Origin: Flavobacterium frigoris PS1
GTDB taxonomy: Bacteria > Bacteroidota > Bacteroidia > Flavobacteriales > Flavobacteriaceae
Assembly (NCBI RefSeq): GCF_000252125.1
Contig: NZ_AHKF01000018.1
Coordinates: forward strand, 310,001-374,000
Reading direction: 5' to 3'
Length of the DNA stretch: 64,000 nucleotides
The notes below the pieces were generated by a model. The model made no database searches. It was not told where the DNA came from and was given only the letters and a program-made list of their open reading frames with translations. Below are positions 39,025 to 47,768 of the stretch, in pieces. The position numbers and the translations under genes were made by a program. The first letter of the stretch is position 1. Every line of letters begins with the position of its first letter.

Positions 39025-40065
39025 TTAAGCTGGAATTTGTTGGCTTAAACAATGCAAAGTTCCAAAACCCCATATCAAATCGATAGCACTAATTCCGATA
39101 ATTTCTCTATCCGGAAAACACTCCGCTAGAATATTTAGAGCCTTACGATCGTTAGGATCGTTAAAAGTGGGAACCAAAACACATTTATTCAAAATAAGAA
39201 AATTAGCGTAACTTGCTGGTAATCTTAAATCTTCAAAATCCAAGCGTTTTGGCATTGGCAAAGCCACAATAATGGGTGACTTACCATTTTCCAATTTTGC
39301 ATTTTGCAAACGCTTTAAGTTATCTTGCAAAGGAGCGTAGTTATTGTCTTTTGGATCTGTTTCTACAATGGTAACGATAGTGTCTTCATTTATAAAACGG
39401 CATAAATCGTCGATGTGTCCATGCGTATCATCGCCTTCAATACCGTCACCTAACCAAATTACATTGGTAATTCCCATGTATTCCTTGAAAACGGCTTCGT
39501 AATCTGCCTTAGTGAAATGTGGGTTACGAACCTGAATATCGGAATGCATCAAACATTCTTCCGAGGTAAGCAAAGTTCCTTTTCCATTTGAATCAATAGC
39601 ACCACCTTCAACAATTACGGGTTTTCCTTTATATATCACTTGAGTGAGTGGTATATCTAGAAAATTAGCTACGGTATCTGGAACATGTTTATCAAGCTGG
39701 TAATTTTTATATTTGGCCCAACCATTGAAGTTGAAATTTAATGCTTCTCTTATTTCACCGTTTTTAATTACAATAGGACCAGAGTCACGCATCCAGCTTC
39801 TATTTGTTTTTTGAATGATAAACGAAAGATTATTAAGGTTTACTCGTGCTCTTTCTAGCATTTCAGTAACCTTTTCTTTTAGTTTCTCATCGGCAACAAC
39901 TAAAAATACAGTCTCATAAATCGCTACTTTTTTTATAAATTCGACAAAAGCCCATTGAATGGCTTCGTATTTCCCCGGCCAGTCTTTTCCGTTATGCGGA
40001 AAACAAAGTAATATACCTTGCTGTTTTTCCCATTCTGCAGGAAACCTTCTATTATTTTCAGTCAT
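39025..40065 (-). CDS. aguA: Agmatine deiminase
   Basis: Peptidyl-arginine-deiminase-fold enzyme of 346 residues that converts agmatine to N-carbamoylputrescine. The motifs include FPAEWEKQQGILLCFPHNGKDWP, WMRDSGP, VEGGAID, DDTHGHIDDLCRF, and the catalytic cysteine at about 339 in FGTLHCLSQQ near the C-terminus. The next enzyme of the pathway (carbamoylputrescine amidase) lies 2 kb away on the same strand, separated by a gene on the opposite strand. Confidence 0.94.
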   Translation of the reverse strand: MTENNRRFPAEWEKQQGILLCFPHNGKDWPGKYEAIQWAFVEFIKKVAIYETVFLVVADEKLKEKVTEMLERARVNLNNLSFIIQKTNRSWMRDSGPIVIKNGEIREALNFNFNGWAKYKNYQLDKHVPDTVANFLDIPLTQVIYKGKPVIVEGGAIDSNGKGTLLTSEECLMHSDIQVRNPHFTKADYEAVFKEYMGITNVIWLGDGIEGDDTHGHIDDLCRFINEDTIVTIVETDPKDNNYAPLQDNLKRLQNAKLENGKSPIIVALPMPKRLDFEDLRLPASYANFLILNKCVLVPTFNDPNDRKALNILAECFPDREIIGISAIDLIWGFGTLHCLSQQIPA

Positions 40066-40259
40066 AATTAATTTCGATTATAAAGAACAAAGGTAAACAT
40101 TCATGATTAAATTTAAATTGTTTTTGAAAGCTTGATACTAAATTATCTCAGTCATTTTATTTTTTTAACGCGAGTAGTTTTGTTAATCATTCCATAATAC
40201 TGTTTTAATGTTGCTTTGATACTATCCCATTATTTTTGAAAAAACTAAAAAGTAGTATT

Positions 40260-41783
40260 ATGAAAAAGTATGGATTGACTTTATTAGCAACAATTTTTTT
40301 ATTGTCAAGTTGCGCAAATGAAGACCCGCAAAAGGAAGAAACAGCTGAAGAAGTCAGTAACGAAAACCCTTCTAGCTTTAAAGAAATTGGCTCTTTAACT
40401 ATTGGCGGTGAGGGAGCTGCTGAAATAAGTGCTTACGATGAAGTTTCAAAAAAGCTTTTTACAGTAAATAATAGTGACAATAATAAAATTGACGTTATCG
40501 ATCTATCAGATCCATCAAATCCAAAACTTATTGCGAGCATTGATTTAACTCCTTTTAATGGAGCGTCAAATAGTGTGGCTACCTACAATGGGAAACTCGC
40601 TGTAGCATTAGAAGCAACACCAAATAAGCAAGGTCTGGGTAAAGTAGTTATTTTTGATACCGCCACTTATACTGTGATTAAAGAAATATCGGTGGGTTCT
40701 TTGCCTGATATGGTCACTTTTTCTCCTGACGGTAAGTACATTATGACTGCTAATGAAGGGGAACCAAATAGCGACTACACTGTTGATCCCAATGGAAGTA
40801 TTTCTATCATTGATGTTGCTAATAATTATAGTGTTACAACATTAGATTTTACTAGTTTTAGTTCACAACTAAGTGCTTTAACCACAGCTGGATTCAGAAT
40901 CGGGAAAGTGGGCGCCAGTTTTGCTGCCGATATTGAACCAGAATATGTTACAATTTCAGCAGATTCAAAAACAGCTTGGGTAACATTGCAAGAAAATAAT
41001 GCGGTAGCCAAAGTAGATTTGGTCTCAAAAACTATTTCTAAAATTTTTCCATTAGGATTTAAAGATTATAGTAAAGCTGAAAATGCCATTGACGTTAGTG
41101 ACAAAGATGCTATAGTTACGTTTAGTCCATGGAAAGTAAAAGGATTGTTTATGCCAGATGCAATTGCCAATTATTCTGTAAATGGGGTTAATTATTTTAT
41201 TACAGCTAACGAAGGTGACGCAAGGGAATATGGTGATTATGCTGATGTAAAAAGATTGAGTAAATTAACTTTAGATCCTCTTGCTTTTCCAGATGCGACT
41301 ACATTACAAGCCGAAGCTAAGATGGGTAGATTGAACATAATTACTACAATGGGTGATGCAAATAATGATGGCAAGTATGAAGAATTATTTGCTTTTGGAG
41401 GTCGTTCATTTACGATTTGGAATGGAGATTCAGGGAGCTTAGTTTTTGATAGTAAAAATGATTTAGATAAACGGTCTAATGATTTTGGAACTTATGATGA
41501 TGGTCGTAGTGATGACAAAGGTTCAGAGCCAGAATCAGTTGTAGTTGCTAAGATGGGAAATAAAAATATTTTGTTTGTAGGTCTTGAAAGAGCTGATACG
41601 GTTATGATTTATGATATTACAAATCCAGCAGCACCACAATATTTGCAAAGTATAAAGACAGCTGATGCTCCTGAAGGTCTGTTATTTATTCCAGCTTCTA
41701 AGAGTCCGACGAAAAGAAGTTTAGTGATTGTAAGTAGCGAAGGAGACGGAACTATTAAAATATACCAACCCGAATTGAATTAA
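40260..41783 (+). CDS. Choice-of-anchor I family beta-propeller lipoprotein
   Basis: Protein of 507 residues from ATG 40260, which starts a lipoprotein signal (TLLATIFLLSSC, cysteine at 18). A TTG eight codons upstream is less likely. The body has repeated beta-propeller blades (LFTVNNSDNNKIDVIDLSDPSNP; PDMVTFSPDGKYIMTANEGEPN; FITANEGDAREYGDYAD), typical of the choice-of-anchor I group. It is presumably surface-exposed. It lies between aguA and the amidase gene, but on the opposite strand, so a pathway link is not implied. Confidence 0.87.
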   Translation: MKKYGLTLLATIFLLSSCANEDPQKEETAEEVSNENPSSFKEIGSLTIGGEGAAEISAYDEVSKKLFTVNNSDNNKIDVIDLSDPSNPKLIASIDLTPFNGASNSVATYNGKLAVALEATPNKQGLGKVVIFDTATYTVIKEISVGSLPDMVTFSPDGKYIMTANEGEPNSDYTVDPNGSISIIDVANNYSVTTLDFTSFSSQLSALTTAGFRIGKVGASFAADIEPEYVTISADSKTAWVTLQENNAVAKVDLVSKTISKIFPLGFKDYSKAENAIDVSDKDAIVTFSPWKVKGLFMPDAIANYSVNGVNYFITANEGDAREYGDYADVKRLSKLTLDPLAFPDATTLQAEAKMGRLNIITTMGDANNDGKYEELFAFGGRSFTIWNGDSGSLVFDSKNDLDKRSNDFGTYDDGRSDDKGSEPESVVVAKMGNKNILFVGLERADTVMIYDITNPAAPQYLQSIKTADAPEGLLFIPASKSPTKRSLVIVSSEGDGTIKIYQPELN

Positions 41784-41808
41784 GAAAATCTTTGGGTTAA
41801 TAAAAAAT

Positions 41809-41849
41809 AAAAATGGACCAGAGCAATTCGCTTTAGTCCATTTTTTATT
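41809..41849 (+). terminator. Terminator after the choice-of-anchor I gene
   Basis: Stem AAAAATGGAC / AGTCCATTTTT with inner GAGC/GCTT pairing, one mismatch and a wobble, then a T run. Confidence 0.7.
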
Positions 41850-41960
41850 TAAAACAGGGAGATTCGGTCCGCTGATAAAAAAAATCAGTACTACTTCATT
41901 AAATATATAGGTGAACTTCTTTCCTTTTTCTACAGATTCTAAGCTAAATATGCAGCTTAC

Positions 41961-42848
41961 TTAGTCAATTGCTCTTTTAGTAATATCACCAAAAGCATCA
42001 ATTCTTCTGTCTCTAAAGAACGGCCAGTTCTGACGTACATTTTCTTGTAAATCTAAGTCAACTTCGGCAATTAGGATTTCTTCTTTGTCGTGTGAGGCTT
42101 GCGCCAAAATTTCTCCTTGTGGTCCGGCGATAAACGATGATCCCCAGAATTGAATTCCATCTGTATCAGGTAAGTATTGTTCTAGTCCAATTCTATTGGC
42201 AGCAGCAACATATACTCCGTTAGCAACGGCGTGCCCTTTCATAACACTCATCCAAGCGCCATGTTGGTTTTCACCATATTCGTCTTTTTCTCCTGGATGC
42301 CATCCAATAGCTGTTGGGTAAAATAAAACTTCTGCTCCTTGAAGTGCCGTCAGACGTGCCGCTTCAGGATACCACTGATCCCAGCAGATTAAAGTTCCTA
42401 TTTTTCCTTTTTTGGTTGGAATTGTTTTAAAACCTAAATCACCTGGCGTGAAATAGAATTTTTCGTAAAAATGTGGATCATCTGGAATGTGCATTTTTCG
42501 GTATAATCCTGCTTCTGAGCCATCTGTGTCAATTATGTAAGCACTGTTGTGATAAATTCCTGCCATCCTTTTTTCGAAGAAAGGAACAATGATTACCACT
42601 CCTAGTTCTTTTGCCAAGGCGGAAAAAGCAATGAAAGAGGTACTGTATAATGGTTCTGCAATGGCAAAATTGTCAACATCTTCACTTTGGCAGAAATAAT
42701 GACTGCTATATAATTCAGGTAGCGAAATAACTTCTGCACCTAGTTTTGCTGCATCACGCACCCAACTAATACATTTTTTAAGGTTGTTTTCGGCAACGTC
42801 GTTAAGATTCAATTGAATGACTGCTATTTTATATTTCTTGTTTGGCAT
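41961..42848 (-). CDS. aguB: N-carbamoylputrescine amidase
   Basis: Carbon-nitrogen hydrolase (nitrilase superfamily) of 295 residues. The Glu-Lys-Cys triad is in SLPELYSSHYF, YRKMHIPDDPHFYEKFYF and LICWDQWYPEAARL. The DDPHFYEKFYFTPGD segment is typical of the AguB branch, which hydrolyses N-carbamoylputrescine to putrescine. With aguA this gives a complete agmatine-to-putrescine route. Confidence 0.93.
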   Translation of the reverse strand: MPNKKYKIAVIQLNLNDVAENNLKKCISWVRDAAKLGAEVISLPELYSSHYFCQSEDVDNFAIAEPLYSTSFIAFSALAKELGVVIIVPFFEKRMAGIYHNSAYIIDTDGSEAGLYRKMHIPDDPHFYEKFYFTPGDLGFKTIPTKKGKIGTLICWDQWYPEAARLTALQGAEVLFYPTAIGWHPGEKDEYGENQHGAWMSVMKGHAVANGVYVAAANRIGLEQYLPDTDGIQFWGSSFIAGPQGEILAQASHDKEEILIAEVDLDLQENVRQNWPFFRDRRIDAFGDITKRAID

Positions 42849-43190
42849 CAGATAAATTTTAGACTGTAAAAATAGTGAATTTTATAAAGAGTAGAAAATA
42901 GGGCTAATGGAAAAGTTGTACTCTTTTGAATTTATCACTTTTCTGTGTTTATTGTCATCTCGACAGAGGAGAGATTAAAGCAATAACTTGATTTTTTTTT
43001 TCAGTGTTTTTTTTAATTTGGATATTTCATTTCCTGAAAATAGAAGTAACGGCTTTGTTGTCTGATTGATAAAGATATTTGGTGTTTGTGGAATATAAAC
43101 CCCAAAAGGGGATGAGTAATCAATACAGGTATCAGTTCGAAATTGTGAATATCTATTTTATGAATAGTGGATTTTTTTTTCTTTAAAATC
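42849..43190. other. Intergenic region with a dispersed-repeat-like segment
   Basis: No ORF is supported. Near 42955-42976 the text TCATCTCGACAGAGGAGAGA resembles a short intergenic sequence (of the type CATTTCGAC..GGAGAAATC) that I remember as frequent in Flavobacteriia. It occurs once here. The remainder is AT-rich, up to the DUF4494 promoter. Confidence 0.4.
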
Positions 43191-43198
43191 TATCTTTG
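43191..43198 (+). promoter_or_regulatory. -7 element of the DUF4494 gene
   Basis: TATCTTTG matches TAnnTTTG and lies 28 nt before the ATG at 43227. No clear -33 TTG is present. Confidence 0.45.
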
Positions 43199-43226
43199 AC
43201 ATCCTTAATTAAAAACAAATTAGACT

Positions 43227-43772
43227 ATGTGGTACGAATGCAAAATAAAATATAGAAAAACGGATGATACTGGTCTACAAAAGATGGCAACAGAACCTTA
43301 TTTGGTAGATGCTTTGTCTTATACAGAAGCTGAAAGCAGAATTAATGAAGAAATGTCGGCATATATTAGTGAAGAATTTAAAATCACAAACATAAAAGTG
43401 GCAAATTTTGCTGAGATTCATCCTTTTGAAAACTGTGATCGTTGGTTTAAATCAAAAGTATCTTTGTTAGCTTATGATGAAGAGAGTGGTAAAGAACGCA
43501 AGACAAATATGTATATCTTATTGCAAGCTAATGATGTAAAAGAAGCGTTTGATAACACAACTACCGTGATGAAAGGAACAATGGGAGATTATAGTATTCC
43601 AGCTATAACAGAATCACCTATTATGGATGTATTTCCTTATTTCTCTGGTGAAGAAGGGGAATTAGAACAAATGGAAAGATTCAACGCACTAAAAGCTTCA
43701 AAACCTGAAGTAGCTGCTGAAGTTGAAGATCATATGGAATTTGAGCCTGCTGCTGAAGAGGCAACTGTATAA
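43227..43772 (+). CDS. DUF4494 family protein
   Basis: Cytoplasmic protein of 181 residues matching DUF4494, a Bacteroidota family of unknown function (MWYECKIKYRKTDDTG; VDALSYTEAESRINEEM; FKSKVSLLAYDEESGKERKT). It is acidic, especially in the tail (EVEDHMEFEPAAEEATV). No catalytic motif is visible. It is monocistronic with its own terminator. Confidence 0.85.
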   Translation: MWYECKIKYRKTDDTGLQKMATEPYLVDALSYTEAESRINEEMSAYISEEFKITNIKVANFAEIHPFENCDRWFKSKVSLLAYDEESGKERKTNMYILLQANDVKEAFDNTTTVMKGTMGDYSIPAITESPIMDVFPYFSGEEGELEQMERFNALKASKPEVAAEVEDHMEFEPAAEEATV

Positions 43773-43796
43773 AATTATTACGCATGGTAATACTAT

Positions 43797-43827
43797 AAAA
43801 AAGAGGACTTTTTAGTCCTCTTTTTTT
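43797..43827 (+). terminator. Terminator after the DUF4494 gene
   Basis: Stem AAAAAAGAGGAC / GTCCTCTTTTTT, 6-nt loop, T run. Confidence 0.9.
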
Positions 43828-43913
43828 ATGAATAGAAAATACTCCTCAGATTTTTTCTGTTGTTTTACAAAGCATTTTTGAGATATTTTTTAAAATTTCG
43901 CTAAACTGCGTTC

Positions 43914-44360
43914 TTATTCTGATTTGTAAATATGAATGGATTGACCTACTAATTTCCATTTGTTTTTTATTTTCTCTAAAAGTCTGATTTCGTAGGAGAA
44001 TGTTTTTTTACCATCTGTAGCCGTTGATTCTTCGTCATGACTCACCCAAGCACTTTTTCCGTTAATACTTATTTTGTAATTGGTGTTTATGGCAAAACCA
44101 CCATTTCCCATCGCCTCCGGTTTGCTGTTAATCATTGCTGTTGGGGGGACATCAAAAGTTTCGCCTTTTGGTGTAGAAACTAATATCCTGCTATACGGCT
44201 GAATGTACCAGCATTCACTATGACCTTTACTGTCCTGAGCTCTCCATGTTGCTGATTCTTTTTCTAACAGTTTTTTTATCAATTCGGATTCCTTGTTGTT
44301 TTGGCTCTGCGCTGTCAGACTAATTGCAATAAGTAGGTAAAGGCTTAATTTCCATTTCAT
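43914..44360 (-). CDS. Secreted NTF2-like (SnoaL/DUF4440-type) protein
   Basis: Protein of 148 residues with a Sec signal (LSLYLLIAISLTAQSQ). The mature part has an N-terminal helix (ESELIKKLLEKESATWRAQD) followed by strands with alternating hydrophobics (KISINGKSAWVSHDEES; FSYEIRLLEKIKNKWKLVGQSIHIY). This matches a single cone-like NTF2 domain used for binding small ligands or as a stand-alone enzyme fold. No catalytic residues can be assigned. Function unknown. Confidence 0.72.
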   Translation of the reverse strand: MKWKLSLYLLIAISLTAQSQNNKESELIKKLLEKESATWRAQDSKGHSECWYIQPYSRILVSTPKGETFDVPPTAMINSKPEAMGNGGFAINTNYKISINGKSAWVSHDEESTATDGKKTFSYEIRLLEKIKNKWKLVGQSIHIYKSE

Positions 44361-44502
44361 AGGACTCTCTTTTTATAAAATTAAAAGTAGTGTTTTTTCT
44401 AAAGATGACCAAATAGTATTACTGCACCGCAATAGTCATATTATTACTTTGGACAGACGAGAGTTTTATAAATTGGATTTTTGAAGCTATAACGTGTTCT
44501 AT

Positions 44503-45018
44503 TTACAAAGACTTATCCAATACTTTCTCGTATGCTTTTCTAGGACTTCCTCTAAAATAAACTTCGCCACATAAAGTATATCCTAGGTTTTCAAAAATTT
44601 TCATCATTGGGATATTGTCGAAATTAGTGTCGGCTTTTACGCTGTATATGTTATTTTGTAATGCAAATTCTTCTACATAACGGATAATCATTTTTGCCAA
44701 ACCTTTACCCAAGTGTTTTTCTGAAATTGCTACACGATGAATGACTATAAATTCATTATTCGTAAGCCATTTTCCCTCAATATCACCATAAGCAGGTTCG
44801 TAATTCATGATCACGGCACTATAACCGATGATCGTTTTTTCTTCGAGTAAAACAAAACCGATACCTTTTTCAATGTCATTTTCTACGACATCCGGATTTG
44901 GATAGCCGTCTTGCCATTGATTGCTGCCATCTTCTTTTCTTCGCAGTATGGCTTGTTGTAGAATCTCCCATATTTGAGCTTTTTCAGACATTTGAGCTTT
45001 TCTAAAGTGATAATTCAT
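44503..45018 (-). CDS. GNAT family N-acetyltransferase
   Basis: Acetyltransferase of 171 residues: FRKAQMSEKAQIWEILQQAI at the N-terminus, then the acetyl-CoA binding motif VAISEKHLGKGLAKMIIRYV and a C-terminal strand with YTLCGEVYFRG. The substrate is unknown. It is monocistronic on the minus strand, between two genes of unknown function. It belongs to a different GNAT subgroup from the RimJ/L-like enzymes at 35.1 and 56.3 kb. Confidence 0.9.
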   Translation of the reverse strand: MNYHFRKAQMSEKAQIWEILQQAILRRKEDGSNQWQDGYPNPDVVENDIEKGIGFVLLEEKTIIGYSAVIMNYEPAYGDIEGKWLTNNEFIVIHRVAISEKHLGKGLAKMIIRYVEEFALQNNIYSVKADTNFDNIPMMKIFENLGYTLCGEVYFRGSPRKAYEKVLDKSL

Positions 45019-45135
45019 AATTATAATTTATTTTTATGATAGAATACAGGCCTTTTACAACAAGTTTATTTTGTAGAGGAGCACTTTATTGATCGCGGTA
45101 ACTGGCAGCTATATAAGCAGCAGCAGTTTTATAAA

Positions 45136-46059
45136 CTAAGTTTCGTTTTCGTCGTTGTGTAACTTTTGCATTTTTTCATTGGTAGACAAAATATCTCTTT
45201 CATATTTATTGTGGATAATAATTATCATTAGTCCAAAAAGGACTGCGGCAACAATTAAAATTACGTTGACTAATCCACTGACGCCAAAGGACATTCGGAT
45301 TAAAATTGTTGAAATTATAAACCCAGAGTTCCTCATTATTTTATGAAATTCGTCAGTGTAAAAGAAAGAAATTAAAAGTAAAACTACATCTACTAAAATT
45401 AATACCGTAAAAAATTGGTCAAAAAAGAGATTGTTAATACTTTCTAATATAGGTAGCTGGGTGGACGAAATAGGAGTGCCGGTTAACCAATTTATAAGCG
45501 TGTAGGAAGCCATTACGAAAAATAGTGGCAACAAAAGAACCGCTATTATTTTTTTCTTTTTAACAAATCGTTGAATAAAATCTGTTGCCTCTGTTTTATC
45601 TTCAAATTTTTGCTTTCCATACTTTTGAAATTGAAAGATTAAATAAAAAAGTAAAAGAGACGCCACGATATCATAAGTAAACTTTAAGTCACCTTTAATT
45701 TCGAACCAGTTAGAAGTAAGTTCTAAAGAGGATAAATCTTTAAATAATTTTCGAATAATAATAAGGGTAATAATTTCATATTGCTTAGTTATGTAGGTTG
45801 TAAACGACTTTGGCAAGTAGTAAATTAATAGGTAAACTTCATAAATAAGAATAAAGGAAAATGGTGTGTATATTGCTGATATAGGGTTTTTTAGTAATTC
45901 TGAGTTTCCCCCGATATCTATAATATTGAATTTCTGTAGGTAGATAATGACTAAGTGAATCAAAAAACTCAACAATGCTATATTGAGAATTGTTTTTTCG
46001 ACTTTAACACGAGTTCTCTCCGATAGGAGAGCCTGAAAGAGAGACGTTAGTATTTTCAT
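45136..46059 (-). CDS. Hypothetical polytopic membrane protein
   Basis: Protein of 307 residues with about six hydrophobic segments (near 27-45, 65-85, 130-147, 170-190, 215-235 and 248-280) and a charged, asparagine-rich C-terminus (KLHNDENET). The N-terminal segment before TM1 is basic. I do not recognise a family. The spacing is vaguely like a small channel or transport protein, but no signature residues are visible. Monocistronic. Confidence 0.65.
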   Translation of the reverse strand: MKILTSLFQALLSERTRVKVEKTILNIALLSFLIHLVIIYLQKFNIIDIGGNSELLKNPISAIYTPFSFILIYEVYLLIYYLPKSFTTYITKQYEIITLIIIRKLFKDLSSLELTSNWFEIKGDLKFTYDIVASLLLFYLIFQFQKYGKQKFEDKTEATDFIQRFVKKKKIIAVLLLPLFFVMASYTLINWLTGTPISSTQLPILESINNLFFDQFFTVLILVDVVLLLISFFYTDEFHKIMRNSGFIISTILIRMSFGVSGLVNVILIVAAVLFGLMIIIIHNKYERDILSTNEKMQKLHNDENET

Positions 46060-46345
46060 TTTTATTTGCTTTTCGTTTTTTTATCAAATAATATATCGTT
46101 GAAACGATTAATTAACTGTATTGTTAACCGTGATGAGGTCTCTCAAATAATTCATTTAAAACAATCTTTTTTATTATTCTACATTGGTTTTCGCTACAAA
46201 AAGGAAGTTGATTTGGCGTTTGATAAAATTACCGCGATGCACCCTGATATCGTTGACTTTGCGTGATAAATAGTTTGTCTTTCTCTTGCTAATGTATGAA
46301 AAAATGATTAGCAATATTTTAATTTTTTTATATAAATTGTGATAC
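46060..46345. other. Intergenic region with possible gene remnant
   Basis: A plus-strand reading at 46192-46266 ends in KEVDLAFDKITAMHPDIVDFA before a TGA. It looks coding-like, but the frame upstream has no conserved start. It may be the tail of a degraded gene. Nothing else is seen before the trpA terminator. Confidence 0.3.
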
Positions 46346-46386
46346 AAAAAAACGGCGTTTAAATTACTTAAACGCCGTTTTTTTTT
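46346..46386 (-). terminator. Terminator of the trp operon
   Basis: 15-17 bp perfect stem (AACGGCGTTTAA / TTAAACGCCGTT) with an A run on the left and a T run on the right, 5-nt loop. It lies 20 nt after the trpA stop and ends the minus-strand trp transcript. Confidence 0.92.
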
Positions 46387-46404
46387 ATACAGTAACACTT
46401 TTGT

Positions 46405-47166
46405 TTATCGAATCGCTTTCACAAACTTTTCTATTTTTCCTATTCCGTTTTCGGTTAAGTACTGGATGAAAGCACTACCTATAATGGCGCCTTTGGCAAA
46501 TTGAGTGGCTAGGTTGAAAGTTTCTTTGTTGTTGATTCCGAAACCGATTACTTGTGGATTGTTTAGATTCATAGTAGCAATGCGTTTGAAATAGTCTTCC
46601 TGAATACTTCCAAATCCAGATTGAGAGCCTGTAACACTGGCCGAACTAACCATATAAATAAATCCATCAGAAACGCTGTCTATAAAATGGATACGCTCGT
46701 CAGTAGTTTGTGGCGTAATCAGGAATATGTTTTTCAATCCGTATTTTTCGAAAGTTTCTTTGAATTCTTCGGCATATACATCAACTGGCAGGTCAGGAAT
46801 GATCAATCCGTCGATACCGATTTCTGCACATTTCTTGCAGAAGTTCTCTATTCCATATTGCAACATCGGGTTGAAGTAGCCCATTATAATCAAAGGAATA
46901 GATACTGTTTTACGAATGTCTTTCAGTTGGTCAAACAAAACTTGCGTTGTCATTCCGTTATGCAAGGCTTGAGTTGAACTAGCTTGAATAGTTGGTCCAT
47001 CGGCTAATGGATCGCTGAAAGGCAATCCTATCTCAATCATATCAACGCCATTTTTTTCTAGATCGTGAATGATTTGTACCGTGTCGTTAAGATTAGGGTA
47101 ACCAGCAGAAAAATAGATTGAAAGTATCTTTTTGCCCTCTTTAAGTTTTTGATTTATTCTGTTCAT
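46405..47166 (-). CDS. trpA: Tryptophan synthase alpha subunit
   Basis: Splits indole-3-glycerol phosphate and channels indole to TrpB. The protein has 253 residues. The catalytic glutamate is in VDMIEIGLPFSDPLADGP, and the catalytic aspartate region is LIIPDLPVD; VIGFGINNKE and GAIIGSAFIQYL form the phosphate-binding C-terminal part. It is the last gene of the trp operon. A cyclotransferase-like gene and a hairpin repeat separate it from trpB, which is unusual because trpB and trpA are normally adjacent. Confidence 0.95.
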   Translation of the reverse strand: MNRINQKLKEGKKILSIYFSAGYPNLNDTVQIIHDLEKNGVDMIEIGLPFSDPLADGPTIQASSTQALHNGMTTQVLFDQLKDIRKTVSIPLIIMGYFNPMLQYGIENFCKKCAEIGIDGLIIPDLPVDVYAEEFKETFEKYGLKNIFLITPQTTDERIHFIDSVSDGFIYMVSSASVTGSQSGFGSIQEDYFKRIATMNLNNPQVIGFGINNKETFNLATQFAKGAIIGSAFIQYLTENGIGKIEKFVKAIR

Positions 47167-47222
47167 TAGGGTATTTTTTATCAGATTTAAAATCTGCTTT
47201 TTATGGTTTTATTTTTGCTGAT

Positions 47223-47543
47223 TTATGTGATTGCCGTAAAAGCCCAAGCTGCTTGATTAGATTTCAATTGGACTTGTATTCTTTTGTAATGCTTACCTTC
47301 ATATCGATCTGCTAGTTGCAGTTCTTCAACGCTGACCTCGTACACCATTCCACTGATAGTGTCTTGTTTGTTTTCGGTTGACTCAATAATTGGATAAGAT
47401 TCTATTCCATATTCTTCCTCAATTTTTATCTGTTTTACTGCATATCCCATCAAAGTTTCAGGAATTCCTGTTAGTAATCTTCCAAAAACGGTTTCTTGAA
47501 TGTCTTCCTCTCTTAAGTTTCCGTAGGCGAATAATTTTTCCAT
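47223..47543 (-). CDS. Gamma-glutamylcyclotransferase-like (AIG2 family) protein
   Basis: Small protein of 106 residues with the family's N-terminal FAYGNLR (substrate-loop YGxLR), FGRLLTGIPETLMGYAVK, and ISGMVYEVSVEELQLADRYEG, in which the glutamate of DxYE-type motifs is the catalytic candidate. The family cyclises gamma-glutamyl amines or peptides. It sits inside the trp operon between trpB and trpA, on the same strand. No role in Trp synthesis is known to me, so it is probably a passenger, possibly linked to the repeat element just upstream. Confidence 0.85.
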   Translation of the reverse strand: MEKLFAYGNLREEDIQETVFGRLLTGIPETLMGYAVKQIKIEEEYGIESYPIIESTENKQDTISGMVYEVSVEELQLADRYEGKHYKRIQVQLKSNQAAWAFTAIT

Positions 47544-47587
47544 GTTTTCTGTTTTGAAATTTATTGTAAAATCCGAATTTCTTGTTT

Positions 47588-47735
47588 TGACTTGCGTTAG
47601 GGATGGAAGCGGTATCTCCCGATTTAGAAAACAAGGCTTTTGCCGTCGTTTTCTTATCGGGAATTTAGCGTACAGCCCGCCCGATTTCCCTGGTTTTTTC
47701 AGGGAAATCGGGAACGCCCTGAAATAAATTCAGGA
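47588..47735. repeat. Three-hairpin intergenic repeat between trpB and trpA
   Basis: Hairpin A pairs 47617-47632 with 47648-47662 (TCCCGAT plus AGAAAAC, one or two mismatches). Hairpin B is a 13-bp perfect stem, 47680-47692 with 47700-47712 (CCCGATTTCCCTG). Hairpin C pairs CCTGAA with TTCAGG at 47718-47734. The GC content is far above its surroundings. The text GCGTTAGGGATGGAAGCGG resembles a dispersed intergenic element I remember from other Flavobacterium genomes. Confidence 0.75.
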
Positions 47736-47768
47736 TAAAACCTCAAAAATTATTAAAGGGAAAATCCT

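Noticed and set aside
46066..46266. A 66-residue plus-strand gene before the trp terminator
   Set aside because: Only the last 25 residues look coding and there is no conserved start; it could be a remnant.
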